From: Candidatus Limosilactobacillus intestinipullorum
GTDB taxonomy: Bacteria > Bacillota > Bacilli > Lactobacillales > Lactobacillaceae
Length of the DNA stretch: 50,237 nucleotides
Direction of reading: 5' to 3'
NCBI GenBank assembly: GCA_019117185.1
Contig: DXAF01000029.1
Location: 1 to 50,237, forward strand
The position numbers and the translations under genes are program-made. This document shows positions 15,536 through 24,398 of this stretch, piece after piece. The notes beneath the pieces are model-generated. The model had not been told where the DNA came from and made no database searches. It worked only from the letters and a program-made list of their open reading frames with translations. Each line of letters opens with the position of its first letter. The stretch's first letter is position 1.

Positions 15536-17158
15536 ATGGTGAGGAACCGTCGAATTATTAACCGCCTGACTGATAAGAGTGTTTACCTAGTCATTAGTCT
15601 GGTAATTTTAATATTTATCTTTTACCCGTACGCGGCCATCTTTTTTGCGGCCTTTATCAAGGGTGGGACGAGCTATCTGAGTTTTTTGCGGGGACACGTT
15701 ATCCTTCTTGGGCACTCCGTATTTGTGGCGGTGTTGACAATGGTGCTCTCCCTCCTGGTGACGGTTGCACTGGCCGTCATCCAGGTCTTTTTGCACCGGC
15801 GTTGGCGGTCAGTGTTACGGTTAATTTTACTAGTTACAATGGTGGCCCCACCATTTGTGACCTCACTTGCCTACATCAACCTATTTGGTCGCCGGGGGAT
15901 GATTACCTATGGCCTGCTCCACCTATCGTTAAACCCATACGGACCGCAGGGAATTATCCTCATGCAAACGGTGAGCTTTTCATCGCTAAACGCCCTCGTC
16001 TTGTTAAGCGTTATTCAAACGATTGATCCCGCCCTGATTAACAGTGCGCGGTCCCTCGGTGCATCCCCGACGGCAATTGTGCATGATATTATTTTGCCGG
16101 CACTACGGCCCGGGACTATGGTGGTGGCGTTAATTAGCTTTATTCGGAGCTTGGCCGACTTCCAAACGCCGACGATTATCGGTGGTAGTTACCAGGTTTT
16201 GGCAAGTACCGGTTATTATGCCATGATTAGCCTCGGTAACTTGCACCTGGCCGCCCTGATTAACATAACACTGGCTATCCCCGCCGTTGCCGGCTTCTTT
16301 GTGTACATTCACTATGGTCGGTCCCTGACACTCCAGCAGCATGGCTTGACGGCTAGCCAGGGGGCCTTCCCCCTCGCTAAACGGGGGTGGTACTGGTACG
16401 GGTCCCTACTGGTAGCGGTCATTTTCTACCTCGTCTTAGTACTTCAATACGGGTCCATCTTTATGAACGCGGTTGCCGAACCCGAGATGGGGCATTACCA
16501 CCTATCCCTGCAGCCCCTCTACCAAACGAGTTTTTACGTTGATGGTGGGACCATTGCCCGGACAGTTGGCTACAGCCTCATTGCGGGTTTTCTTGGTAGC
16601 CTGCTGAGTTTCTTGATAATTTACTACCGGCAGGTACGACGGTCGCGGTGGATGCAGCTAATGGAAATGGTGGGGACCCTGCCATATATTTTGCCAGGGA
16701 CCTTCTTTGGGCTAGGCTACCTATACGCCTTTTCCACCAAGCCACTGGTTATGACGGGAACCGCCGCCATCGTCTTAGTCAACCTGATCTTCAAGCAGGC
16801 TGCCTTTTCCACTAAGGCGGCCAATGCGGTAGTCAGCCGGTTACCGATGACCTACTTCAAAACGGTCCGTGACCTGGGCGGGGCAACGGTTGCTGAATGG
16901 CGGGACGTCTTCTTCCCACTAACGCGGTCGGGCTTTGCCTTAACGTTTTTGAATGGTTTCATCAGTACCATGACCACGATTGGTTCGATTATCTTCTTGG
17001 TTCACCCGGGGCAAGAGTTGCTCACCCTCGTGATGTTTGATGTGGTACAACAAAATGAGTACCAGGTTGCCTCGGTAATCGCCTGTTTGATTATCTTGAT
17101 TTGCCTGGTGGCTGCCGGGGTGATTTTTGGGGCCCTTCGGCTTAGCAGAAAGGATTAG
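15536..17158 (+). CDS. ABC transporter permease, fused double-domain (iron/phosphonate type)
   Basis: 540 aa membrane protein with two homologous halves, each with about six TM segments and an EAA-like loop (SARSLGASPTAIVHDIILPALRPG in the first, VRDLGGATVAEWRDVFFPLTRSG in the second), as in FbpB/ThiP/PhnU-type permeases. It forms the channel for the binding protein at 14420. ATG 15536 follows AAGAAAGGGGGA. Stop is 4 nt before the ATPase start. Confidence 0.88.
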   Translation: MVRNRRIINRLTDKSVYLVISLVILIFIFYPYAAIFFAAFIKGGTSYLSFLRGHVILLGHSVFVAVLTMVLSLLVTVALAVIQVFLHRRWRSVLRLILLVTMVAPPFVTSLAYINLFGRRGMITYGLLHLSLNPYGPQGIILMQTVSFSSLNALVLLSVIQTIDPALINSARSLGASPTAIVHDIILPALRPGTMVVALISFIRSLADFQTPTIIGGSYQVLASTGYYAMISLGNLHLAALINITLAIPAVAGFFVYIHYGRSLTLQQHGLTASQGAFPLAKRGWYWYGSLLVAVIFYLVLVLQYGSIFMNAVAEPEMGHYHLSLQPLYQTSFYVDGGTIARTVGYSLIAGFLGSLLSFLIIYYRQVRRSRWMQLMEMVGTLPYILPGTFFGLGYLYAFSTKPLVMTGTAAIVLVNLIFKQAAFSTKAANAVVSRLPMTYFKTVRDLGGATVAEWRDVFFPLTRSGFALTFLNGFISTMTTIGSIIFLVHPGQELLTLVMFDVVQQNEYQVASVIACLIILICLVAAGVIFGALRLSRKD

Positions 17159-17162
17159 TAAG

Positions 17163-18098
17163 ATGTTTTTAGAAGTTCATGACCTTAGTAAAAGTTACCG
17201 GCAGCACCCAGTCCTCCACCAGTTATCGTTTAACGTTCGCCGGGGTGAGATTCTTGTAGTTCTCGGTCCCAGTGGTTGTGGCAAGAGCACCCTCTTATCT
17301 TGTCTAAATGGCTTTACTGATGTTGACAATGGCCAGGTCATCCTAGACGGCCACGATATTACGAACCAACCGCCTGAGGAGCGTCACATCACGACGGTCT
17401 TTCAATCCTACAGCCTGTTTCCCAACATGACGGTTCAGCAAAACCTCGCCTACGGGCTTAAATTTCAGTCAATTTCGCGGGCCCAGCGTGATGAAAAGGT
17501 TGCACGGATGATGGAACTATTACAGTTGACAAAGTTAGCGGCAACCCCAGTGACGGAAATTAGTGGTGGTCAGCAGCAGCGGGTAGCACTAGGGAGGAGC
17601 TTAATCGTTAACCCGCAGTTGCTCCTGCTTGACGAACCCTTTTCAAACCTGGATGCAGAGTTGCGCCTACGGTTACGGGCAGAGTTACGAAAGCTGCAGC
17701 GGCAAATGAAAATGACCATGATTTTTGTCACCCATGACCAGCAGGAGGCGTTGGCTTTGGGGGACCGGATTTTACTAATGGCGGCCGGGCGTATCCAGCA
17801 GTTAGCGACGGGACCGGACCTATACAACCACCCGCAAAATCAGTTTGCCGTCCAATTTATCGGTGCCGTAAACCAGCTTACCGGTGACCGTTACGTACGA
17901 CCGGAGGCGGTATCCATCACTCCTAACCCTCAGGGGGATGGCATTGTAACCACCTGCCTGTTCCAAGGAGCCACGATCAACTATGGAGTTCGCTACCAGG
18001 GGCGTGATTTTCAGGTAACCTGCCTCAACCGGGGCCCCCAGCTCCGGGTTGGCGACCGGGTGACGGTAACTTATCAGGATAAGAAGTTAGGAGAATAA
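17163..18098 (+). CDS. ABC transporter ATP-binding protein
   Basis: 311 aa ATPase that energises the importer. Walker A GPSGCGKST (35-43), Q-loop TTVFQSYSLFPNM, signature ISGGQQQRVALGRS, Walker B LLLLDEPFSNLD and the switch histidine in VTHDQQEA are all intact. About 80 residues after the core form a short accessory domain like the TOBE-type extension of FbpC/PotA proteins. Start ATG 17163 with GAAAGGA upstream, 4 nt after the permease stop. The frame is open further 5' but that part overlaps the permease. Confidence 0.93.
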   Translation: MFLEVHDLSKSYRQHPVLHQLSFNVRRGEILVVLGPSGCGKSTLLSCLNGFTDVDNGQVILDGHDITNQPPEERHITTVFQSYSLFPNMTVQQNLAYGLKFQSISRAQRDEKVARMMELLQLTKLAATPVTEISGGQQQRVALGRSLIVNPQLLLLDEPFSNLDAELRLRLRAELRKLQRQMKMTMIFVTHDQQEALALGDRILLMAAGRIQQLATGPDLYNHPQNQFAVQFIGAVNQLTGDRYVRPEAVSITPNPQGDGIVTTCLFQGATINYGVRYQGRDFQVTCLNRGPQLRVGDRVTVTYQDKKLGE

Positions 18099-18100
18099 CA

Positions 18101-19300
18101 ATGAGAGTTTTACATGTTTTAGCGCAGCTCCCTTCAAAGACGGGGAGTGGTGTTTACTTCACCAATGTTATTAAGGGACTCGATGACTGTCAAAACGCCT
18201 GTATTTATGGATGCTATCCCGGCTTTAAGGGGACAGAACTGCCCACGAAGCATCAGTACCCAGTCACCTTCCCCAATGCTACTTGTGACTTTCCCCTCCC
18301 TGGGATGAGTGACGTTATGCCTTATGAAAGTACTGTTTACGGTGAGATGACCCCGAAGATGATTGCAAATTGGCAAGCAGTTTTTCGGGCAACAATCCGC
18401 CGGGCAATTAGTGAATTTAAGCCGGACGTGATCCTGTGTCACCACCTGTGGTTTTTAACCTCAATGGTGTGTCAAATTGCCCAGGTGCCGGTCTATGCCT
18501 TTTGTCACGGGACCGACATCCGTCAAGCTAAGCAGCACCCCGCGTTAAAGGACCACTACGTAACGAACCTTGACCGGCTACAACACGTTTTTGCCCTTAG
18601 CCACTTAGAAAAGCAACGGATCCAAGCCACCTATGGTTTGCCAGCTGAAAAGGTGACCGTGGTTGGGGGTGGCTATGATCCGGCAATCTTTAACCCGCGT
18701 GACCGGGTCGCCCACCAGGGAGTCAACGTCGTTTATGCTGGTAAAATCTCGGCAGCCAAGGGCGTCTATGCGCTCGCGACGGCATTTGACCGCCTACGCA
18801 CCAGTTTCCCGTATGCTGAGTTAACGTTAATTGGCAATGCTGATGAGGTCGCTAAGCGGCGGCTCGCTCCTTTCTTGCAGAACCCTAATATCCACTTGCA
18901 CAACGTGGCTGACCAGCGACACCTTGCTGACTTTTACCGCCATAGCGACGTGTTTGTCCTTCCTTCCTATTACGAAGGACTAGGGTTGGTTGTTATCGAG
19001 GCGTTGGCATGTGACCTGCGGGTGGTAACGACCACGATTCCCGCGCTAAAGGAACAGCTGGGGCCGGTGGTTAAGGAGAGTGGGGTAATTTCGTACGTTG
19101 ACTTACCCCGAATTGTTAACCAGGATGAGCCGGTTGCAGAAGACCTACCAGCTTACTATGACCGCTTGCAAGCGGCCCTGGTAAAGCAGATCACCGCAAT
19201 CAAGGGGCAAGCTGACTTCCCAAACAAGGTTCGTACGGCAATCCAGCGGAGCAGCTGGCCCCGGTTAATCAACCGGATTCGCCAGGTGCTGGAAAAATAG
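18101..19300 (+). CDS. GT4-family glycosyltransferase
   Basis: 399 aa GT-B fold glycosyltransferase. The N-terminal half starts RVLHVLAQLPSKTGSGVYF; the C-terminal donor site has VYAGKISAAKGVYALATAF and the family signature YYEGLGLVVIEALAC with the two glutamates spaced as in EX7E. Donor and acceptor are unknown. ATG 18101 starts 2 nt after the ATPase stop with AGGAG upstream, so the gene is translationally coupled to an ABC importer, an unusual pairing. No TM segment is seen. Confidence 0.85.
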   Translation: MRVLHVLAQLPSKTGSGVYFTNVIKGLDDCQNACIYGCYPGFKGTELPTKHQYPVTFPNATCDFPLPGMSDVMPYESTVYGEMTPKMIANWQAVFRATIRRAISEFKPDVILCHHLWFLTSMVCQIAQVPVYAFCHGTDIRQAKQHPALKDHYVTNLDRLQHVFALSHLEKQRIQATYGLPAEKVTVVGGGYDPAIFNPRDRVAHQGVNVVYAGKISAAKGVYALATAFDRLRTSFPYAELTLIGNADEVAKRRLAPFLQNPNIHLHNVADQRHLADFYRHSDVFVLPSYYEGLGLVVIEALACDLRVVTTTIPALKEQLGPVVKESGVISYVDLPRIVNQDEPVAEDLPAYYDRLQAALVKQITAIKGQADFPNKVRTAIQRSSWPRLINRIRQVLEK

Positions 19301-19318
19301 GCGATGACAATATATTAA

Positions 19319-19362
19319 CGGCTTCCCGCGTTCAGATAATCCGAATGTGGGAAGCCGTTAGT
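19319..19362. terminator. Hairpin between convergent glycosyltransferase and permease genes
   Basis: AACGGCTTCCC pairs perfectly with GGGAAGCCGTT, with a further GTTC/GAAT-type inner stem. T-tracts are poor on both sides, so this may act with other factors or as a 3' stabiliser. Confidence 0.55.
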
Positions 19363-19364
19363 AG

Positions 19365-20732
19365 TTATTTAAGGTTAATTGAATGCCCACTGACCTTACG
19401 CATGATGAAGTAGTAAACAATACCAATGACAAACCAGCCCGTGCCCAATACCTTGGCGACCGGGTGAAGGTTGCCAAGGACGGCAAAGACAATGATAAAG
19501 CCAATGACTGGTACTAGGAGGTGACGGAGGTAATCTTGAGAATGGTTTCGCAAGATGTAGTGGTTGATCACGGCCAAGTGGAGTACGCAAAAGGAAAATA
19601 GCGCCCCACAGTTAACCACTGAGGAGAGGGTGGTTGAATTATTCATAAAGAGTATCCCAATCACAATCGAGACCCCCGCTACTAACAGGGTTGAGACGTA
19701 AGGCGTCTTGTATTTAGGGTGGATGGTCGCAAAGATTGCCGGCATGTTCTTGTCCCGGGCCATACTATAGAGGACTCGAGAAAGGGCAGCTTGCATAACC
19801 AACGCACTGGCCACCCCCAGCGCCAGGATGGTAATTACGGTTGTTAACACTAGCAGGGGTTGACCGCCTACCTGGTAGGCAATTTTATAAAAGGCCGTAT
19901 TGAGGTTGCCTAATGTCTTGTAGTTGGGGTGAATTAAGGCAGCTAGATAGGTTTGGCTAACAAAGAGGAGGCCGATCAAAAAGAGGGTCCAAAGGATGGC
20001 CTTACCGACGACCTTGTTGCCACCCTTGGTTTCTTCTGCCATTGTGCTGACCCCATCAAAGCCTAAAAAGCTTAGGACAGCAATCGAAACGGCGGACAGA
20101 ATTGCCGTTGGGCTGAAGGTTGCCGGATTGTAGAAGGGCTTTAGGGTGACCCCTTCACCGGCCCCGTGATAGAGGCCCCAGATACCACAGGCAAAGAAGA
20201 TCGCCAGGGTAATTAACTGAATGATGATAAACAGTTTGTTAGCCTGGGCGGTAAATTCAACCCCGCGAATGTTGACCAGGGTATTAATGGCGCAGAATAA
20301 GACTAGCCAAACGACCGGTGAGATTCCTGGCAGGAGCCCCTTTAGTGAATTGGCCGAGAGAACATACAGCAGGGCAGGGATGAAGATGTAGTCCAGCATG
20401 ATCATCCAACCAGAAATAAATCCCGTCACGGGTCCGATTCCCCGTTGCGCGTATGCGTATACCGAACCGGCAATCGGGAAGGCCTGGGACATTTGACTGT
20501 AGCTGATGGCGGTAAAGAGCATTGCGACCATGCCGACTAGGTAAGCCATCGCGACCATCCCCTGGGCCGGGACCACTACTGAACCGTAAATCCCAAAGGG
20601 GGCCACCGGGACCATGGCAATCAGGCCATAGATAATGAGGTCTTTGCAGGTTAATTTTCGACTAAGCTCCTGCTCATAGCCGAACTGGTGGAGGTCAGTT
20701 GATTGGTCATTGACATTCTTCGTACTAGCCAT
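19365..20732 (-). CDS. APC-superfamily amino acid permease
   Basis: 455 aa protein with about 12 hydrophobic segments. TM1 carries the broken-helix motif MVPVAPFGIYGSVV, and a later conserved segment is GFDGVSTMAEETKGG, typical of APC amino acid/polyamine transporters. Substrate unknown. The frame is open to 20822, but ATG 20732 follows GGGGAG at good spacing and the extra 30 residues have no family counterpart. A minus-strand promoter TTGTCA-17-TATTAT lies at about 20795-20825. Divergent from the L-2-hydroxyacid dehydrogenase, which could reduce keto acids made from imported branched-chain amino acids; this link is speculative. Confidence 0.85.
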   Translation of the reverse strand: MASTKNVNDQSTDLHQFGYEQELSRKLTCKDLIIYGLIAMVPVAPFGIYGSVVVPAQGMVAMAYLVGMVAMLFTAISYSQMSQAFPIAGSVYAYAQRGIGPVTGFISGWMIMLDYIFIPALLYVLSANSLKGLLPGISPVVWLVLFCAINTLVNIRGVEFTAQANKLFIIIQLITLAIFFACGIWGLYHGAGEGVTLKPFYNPATFSPTAILSAVSIAVLSFLGFDGVSTMAEETKGGNKVVGKAILWTLFLIGLLFVSQTYLAALIHPNYKTLGNLNTAFYKIAYQVGGQPLLVLTTVITILALGVASALVMQAALSRVLYSMARDKNMPAIFATIHPKYKTPYVSTLLVAGVSIVIGILFMNNSTTLSSVVNCGALFSFCVLHLAVINHYILRNHSQDYLRHLLVPVIGFIIVFAVLGNLHPVAKVLGTGWFVIGIVYYFIMRKVSGHSINLK

Positions 20733-20871
20733 TTGGCTCCCCTCTCTCACTAAGATGATAAATAGATTAGAAATAAATGTGTACATATTAATAATACCAT
20801 TGTAACTGCGTCCTGACAACAAGTGAGTAGGTGAACAAGCTAGTGCTAGTGCACACTGTTAACTAAGTACG

Positions 20872-20877
20872 CTATAA
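20872..20877 (+). promoter_or_regulatory. -10 box of the L-2-hydroxyacid dehydrogenase promoter
   Basis: TATAAT at about 20872-20877; the best -35 at 17 bp is the weak TGCACA. A tandem word CTAGTGCTAGTG lies just upstream. Confidence 0.45.
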
Positions 20878-20930
20878 TTAACTTGTATTGATCAACCGCT
20901 TACATTTTATTGATTGTGGAGGGATTTATT

Positions 20931-21839
20931 ATGCACAAGATTGGGATTATTGGGTTAGGTCACGTTGGAACGACGGTCGCACATATTTTGCTGATGAAGG
21001 GACTGGTTGATGAGCTGGTGCTAATTGACCAAAACGCGAAAAAGGTTAATGCCGAGTATCTTGACTTTAGCGATTCGTTTGCCCGGACCGCCACATCGGC
21101 GGTGATCAAGCGTAACGACTACGCCGAACTAGCCGATGCTGATATTATCGTGACGGCCTTTGGTGATATTGGTGCCACTGCCCGAACTGGGGACCGCTTT
21201 GCTGAACTGCCGATTAACAAGAAAAATGCCGCGTTAGTTGGTAAGCAAATTAAAGCAAGTGGCTTTAAAGGGATTTTATTAAATATCGCCAACCCGTGTG
21301 ACGTAATTGTAAATGCCTTACAGCAGGCGACGGGGTTGCCACGCGAGCGGGTCTTAGGAACGGGGACCTTTTTAGATACGGCCCGGATGCAGCGGGCTGT
21401 CGGAAGGCACTTTGGTGAGGATCCTAGAAACGTCAGTGGGTTCGTGTTGGGTGAACACGGTAACTCGCAATTTACTGCCTGGTCAACGGTCAAAATTGAT
21501 GGTGAGGCGGTGACTAAGTTAGCTGACCAGGGCCAAATTGACCTGGCTGAAATTGACCAGGGGATCAAAGACAGTGCCTTTAAAGTAGTTGCCGGAAAGG
21601 GGTACACCTCCTTTGCCGTCGCAACGTGTGCTGTGCGGATGATTGCGGCCATTTTTGCCGACCGGCATGAATTTATGCCGGCTTCCGTATACTTGGAGAA
21701 GTACGGTTGCTACATTGGCTACCCGGCAATTATCGGTCGGGCCGGTGTTGAGCGGGTAAAGCCAGTCGACCTGACCGCAACGGAACAAGCTAAGTTGGTG
21801 GAGTCGGTTAAGACGATTACTGCCAAAGCCAATGCGTAG
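20931..21839 (+). CDS. L-2-hydroxyisocaproate dehydrogenase / L-lactate dehydrogenase-family protein
   Basis: 302 aa NAD-dependent dehydrogenase. N-terminal Rossmann motif GIIGLGHVGTTVA (4-16), substrate loop with arginine near TARTGDRF, NIANPCDV, and catalytic H176 in GEHGNSQF. The active-site loop and the GFVLGEHGNSQ context look more like L-HicDH than fructose-1,6-bisphosphate-regulated LDH, so reduction of branched-chain or aromatic 2-keto acids is likely. Start ATG 20931 with GGAGGG upstream. A structured repeat follows the stop. Confidence 0.85.
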   Translation: MHKIGIIGLGHVGTTVAHILLMKGLVDELVLIDQNAKKVNAEYLDFSDSFARTATSAVIKRNDYAELADADIIVTAFGDIGATARTGDRFAELPINKKNAALVGKQIKASGFKGILLNIANPCDVIVNALQQATGLPRERVLGTGTFLDTARMQRAVGRHFGEDPRNVSGFVLGEHGNSQFTAWSTVKIDGEAVTKLADQGQIDLAEIDQGIKDSAFKVVAGKGYTSFAVATCAVRMIAAIFADRHEFMPASVYLEKYGCYIGYPAIIGRAGVERVKPVDLTATEQAKLVESVKTITAKANA

Positions 21840-21867
21840 TTAGACCTGGCTTGCTAGTCGGTAAGTA

Positions 21868-22073
21868 CAAAGGCGGGAGACAGAACTAGCTTGCTAGTTC
21901 GTCTTTCGAAGCGAAGCAAGCCTGTAGGGAACCCCCGTCGACGCGCAGCTAGCCTTTAGGAAGCACAAATAGGCCTCCAGTGTTCGACTTTGTCGAGCGT
22001 TGGAGGTCATTTGTGTACTGCGCTGTTCGTATTTTAGCTAAGTTGTAGAGCTTATGTCACAGCCCCGCCTTTG
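21868..22073 (+). repeat. Structured intergenic repeat, copy R2 (most complete)
   Basis: Outer arms CAAAGGCGGG (21868-21877) and CCCGCCTTTG (22064-22073) are perfect complements. Inside are a hairpin GAACTAGC/GCTAGTTC, GCGCAG paired with CTGCGC, CACAAAT paired with ATTTGTG, and a central stem CCTCCAGTGTTCGA / TCGAGCGTTGGAGG. It directly follows the L-2-hydroxyacid dehydrogenase gene. Confidence 0.85.
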
Positions 22074-22098
22074 TATATTGTGTTGTTGTACTGCCTTA

Positions 22099-22617
22099 TT
22101 AGGCTAGATTGAAATACGTCCTGAGCATCTTTGCCAGTGGCTTATAGAGAATAAAGTAGAAGGCGACGTTACCGAGTGCGTGGTAGCCGTCAAATAGCAG
22201 GCCGTTTAACCAGTAAACAACAAAGGCAGCCAGCCCACCGTAAATTGACATCCCAATACTGATAAAGAAGCCGTACTCAAATCCCAAAAATCCGGCGAGA
22301 ATCACCTGCAACAAGAGGTGCTTACGGATTGGCAAAACCTTAGCGAGGCCAGCAACCGTGAGGACGCAGACGGCGTAGGCCAGGATCTGGGGAATTGTCC
22401 AAATGCCGAACCCTAAGACTAGGTTAGAGACGATCATGATCATCATTGCTAGCGAAATGCCAAAGCCAATCCCCATGATCAAAGTCACGATCATAATCAT
22501 ATCGGTAACCGGTTGGACATTGGGGATGAGAACCCGGATGACCCGAAAGACCACGCCAATTGCGGTGAGCATTGACATGAGGGTCATTCGTTTGATTTGC
22601 GCATGTTTGTTAGTCAT
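22099..22617 (-). CDS. ECF transporter S component
   Basis: 172 aa hydrophobic protein with about 5-6 TM segments. The N-terminal helix RMTLMSMLTAIGVVFRVIRVL and the small residues used for docking to EcfT are typical of ECF S components, which give vitamin specificity to a shared ECF ATPase module. Its partner gene is a DUF4430 lipoprotein 16 nt upstream; the combination resembles predicted cobalamin-type uptake loci. Substrate is not proven. GTGACC-type intergenic with GGGAAGTG as RBS before ATG 22617. Confidence 0.75.
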   Translation of the reverse strand: MTNKHAQIKRMTLMSMLTAIGVVFRVIRVLIPNVQPVTDMIMIVTLIMGIGFGISLAMMIMIVSNLVLGFGIWTIPQILAYAVCVLTVAGLAKVLPIRKHLLLQVILAGFLGFEYGFFISIGMSIYGGLAAFVVYWLNGLLFDGYHALGNVAFYFILYKPLAKMLRTYFNLA

Positions 22618-22633
22618 TAGTGGTCACTTCCCG

Positions 22634-23026
22634 CTAGTTGCTCATCTTGCCCAGGTTAAAGACAACGTGGTCATTATTCTTCACGTGTTGTTGCATAACC
22701 GACTTGTTACTGGACTGGCCATTGATGGTGTATGTCAAGTAAACCTGCTTATTCTTGTTCTGGCTCTTACCGTCAATCGCGGCAACCATGTCCTTGTCGA
22801 CAATTTTGGTCTTCCAGCCCTTCTTAAGACCGTCAAGCACGGTGGCGTTTTCCTTAACCGTGACCTTCTTATTGGCAAACTGCTTGTTATTTTGCTTTAG
22901 GGTATAGGTCACCTTAACCGTATTGCTAGCATTGGCCGTCGTTGAATGGCCGCCGATCCCGTTTAAACACCAGCAAGCAAGTAGGACCGTTAGTGCACCA
23001 ACCAACCATTTGACCTTTTTCATCAT
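22634..23026 (-). CDS. DUF4430-domain lipoprotein
   Basis: 130 aa exported protein. The N-terminus has a hydrophobic core ending in LLAC, so Cys18 should be lipidated; it is followed by a beta-rich DUF4430 domain (VKVTYTLKQNNKQFANKKVT, later VYLTYTINGQ). DUF4430 resembles the C-terminal domain of transcobalamin-type proteins, suggesting a surface vitamin-capture role for the adjacent ECF S component. ATG 23026 follows AAGGAG at about 10 nt; the frame is open further 5' without a better RBS. Confidence 0.78.
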   Translation of the reverse strand: MMKKVKWLVGALTVLLACWCLNGIGGHSTTANASNTVKVTYTLKQNNKQFANKKVTVKENATVLDGLKKGWKTKIVDKDMVAAIDGKSQNKNKQVYLTYTINGQSSNKSVMQQHVKNNDHVVFNLGKMSN

Positions 23027-23073
23027 TGTTAAACCACTCCTTGTTATCAAGTTAGTTTAATCATAGCAACAAA

Positions 23074-23087
23074 TGTAAACGGTTACT
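23074..23087. promoter_or_regulatory. cre-like site in the ECF/DUF4430 promoter
   Basis: TGTAAACGGTTACT matches the catabolite-responsive element pattern TGWAANCGNTNWCA in 13 of 14 positions. It lies just upstream of a minus-strand -10 TATGAT (23060-23065), where CcpA binding would block transcription. Confidence 0.55.
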
Positions 23088-23114
23088 AACAGATTGACGC
23101 AACATGTCAATTAA

Positions 23115-23128
23115 TTGCTATAATTGGA
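23115..23128 (+). promoter_or_regulatory. Extended -10 upstream of the DNA methyltransferase
   Basis: TTGCTATAAT around 23117-23126 is an extended -10 with a TTGACG -35 at a long 19-bp spacing. A second -10-like box, TATACT, lies at about 23205. Either could drive the methyltransferase gene. Confidence 0.4.
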
Positions 23129-23246
23129 CAAAATATTGTCATTGGGGAACCAAAGTTAACAGATTTTCTTCTGAAATTAGCCGGCAGGAAGGCGGGGATG
23201 TGCGCTATACTAGTAATTAACAAAATTAACGATGGATGGTGAAAAA

Positions 23247-24203
23247 ATGGTAAAGTCGGCTCGGAACAAGACAATTGACTTTGACCTGGCCCATGCACCC
23301 GCAGGTGTGGTGGCTAAAATCAAAACAGCAGATGATGACCTTTCGACTCGGTCCGCAGTCCTTGACCAGAGTATTAATGGTGACTCGTTTGCTGTCCTTC
23401 CCCAGCTCCCGGACCGCCTAGCCGACTTGGCATTAGTTGATCCGCCGTACAACCTGAATAAGCAATACGATGGGCTCAACTTTAAACACCTGGCAGATGT
23501 TGACTACCAAGACTTTACCCAGCGGTGGGTTGATGCTTTAAAACCCAAGCTGACGCCAACGGCCAGCCTGTACGTTTTTTCGGACTGGCAAACTAGCATT
23601 GCGATTGCCCCCATCTTGGCGCAGAATTTTATAATTAAAAACCGGATTACCTGGCAGCGAGAGAAGGGCCGGGGGGCTAAGACTAACTGGAAGAATGGTC
23701 TTGAAGACATCTGGTTTTTAACCCTGAACGCAAAGAAGTACACCTTCAATGTTGACCAAGTAAAACAGCGGCGCCAGGTGATTGCCCCCTACCGGGAAAA
23801 TGGTCAGGCTAAGGACTGGCAGGAGACGGCGGCGGGACGTTTTCGTGACACCATGCCGTCAAACTTTTGGGATGATATTTCGATTCCTTACTGGTCAATG
23901 CCGGAAAACACGGGGCACCCGACTCAAAAACCAGAGAAGTTGTTAGCGAAGACAATTTTAGCCAGTTCAAACCCTGGTGACCTGATTTTGGACCCCTTTG
24001 CGGGCGCGGGATCGAGCCTGGTGACGGCTAAAAAGCTGGGCCGTCATTACGTGGGAATTGAGCAAAGCAAGTTATATACCGCCTGGGGGATTTACCGACT
24101 AATGCGGGCCGACCATGACCAGAGTATTCAGGGCTACCAGGACGGCGTTTTCTGGGAGCGCAACACTGGTGCGTTGCAACGGGCCAATAAGCGACATAAG
24201 TAG
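23247..24203 (+). CDS. Solitary DNA methyltransferase (beta-class, N6-adenine or N4-cytosine)
   Basis: 318 aa. The catalytic motif DPPY (65-68, in LVDPPYNLNKQYDG) comes before the AdoMet-binding DPFAGAGSS (249-257), the order of beta-class amino-methyltransferases; DPPY favours N6-adenine. A GHPTQKPEKLL block precedes motif I as in the family. No restriction endonuclease or specificity gene is next to it, so it is either orphan or its partner is elsewhere. I choose ATG 23247 because GGATGGTGA lies about 8 nt upstream; ATG 23232 has no clear RBS. Confidence 0.88.
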   Translation: MVKSARNKTIDFDLAHAPAGVVAKIKTADDDLSTRSAVLDQSINGDSFAVLPQLPDRLADLALVDPPYNLNKQYDGLNFKHLADVDYQDFTQRWVDALKPKLTPTASLYVFSDWQTSIAIAPILAQNFIIKNRITWQREKGRGAKTNWKNGLEDIWFLTLNAKKYTFNVDQVKQRRQVIAPYRENGQAKDWQETAAGRFRDTMPSNFWDDISIPYWSMPENTGHPTQKPEKLLAKTILASSNPGDLILDPFAGAGSSLVTAKKLGRHYVGIEQSKLYTAWGIYRLMRADHDQSIQGYQDGVFWERNTGALQRANKRHK

Positions 24204-24209
24204 TACAAC

Positions 24210-24366
24210 GAGGCTGGGAGAAAACTCCCCCATAAGGAGCAAAATACTAAAGCGCAGTACACGAAGAGGACTCTAGCGTTCGGAAAAATCCGGACGCTAG
24301 AGCCCTCTGTGTGCTTTCTACCGGCCAGCTGCACTTCGATGAACTAGCAAGCAGTTCTGTATCACT
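24210..24366 (-). repeat. Structured intergenic repeat, copy R3
   Basis: Minus-strand copy, directly downstream of the DUF4097 gene: ACAGAACTGCTTGCTAGTTC, then AAGCACACAGAGG, central stem GGCTCTAGCGTCCGG / CCGAACGCTAGAGTCC, GTACTGCGCT, TTTTGCTCCTTATGGGGGAG. It also sits at the end of the convergent methyltransferase gene. Confidence 0.8.
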
Positions 24367-24398
24367 GTTATGAACGTAGATAACACCGTCTTTACCGG

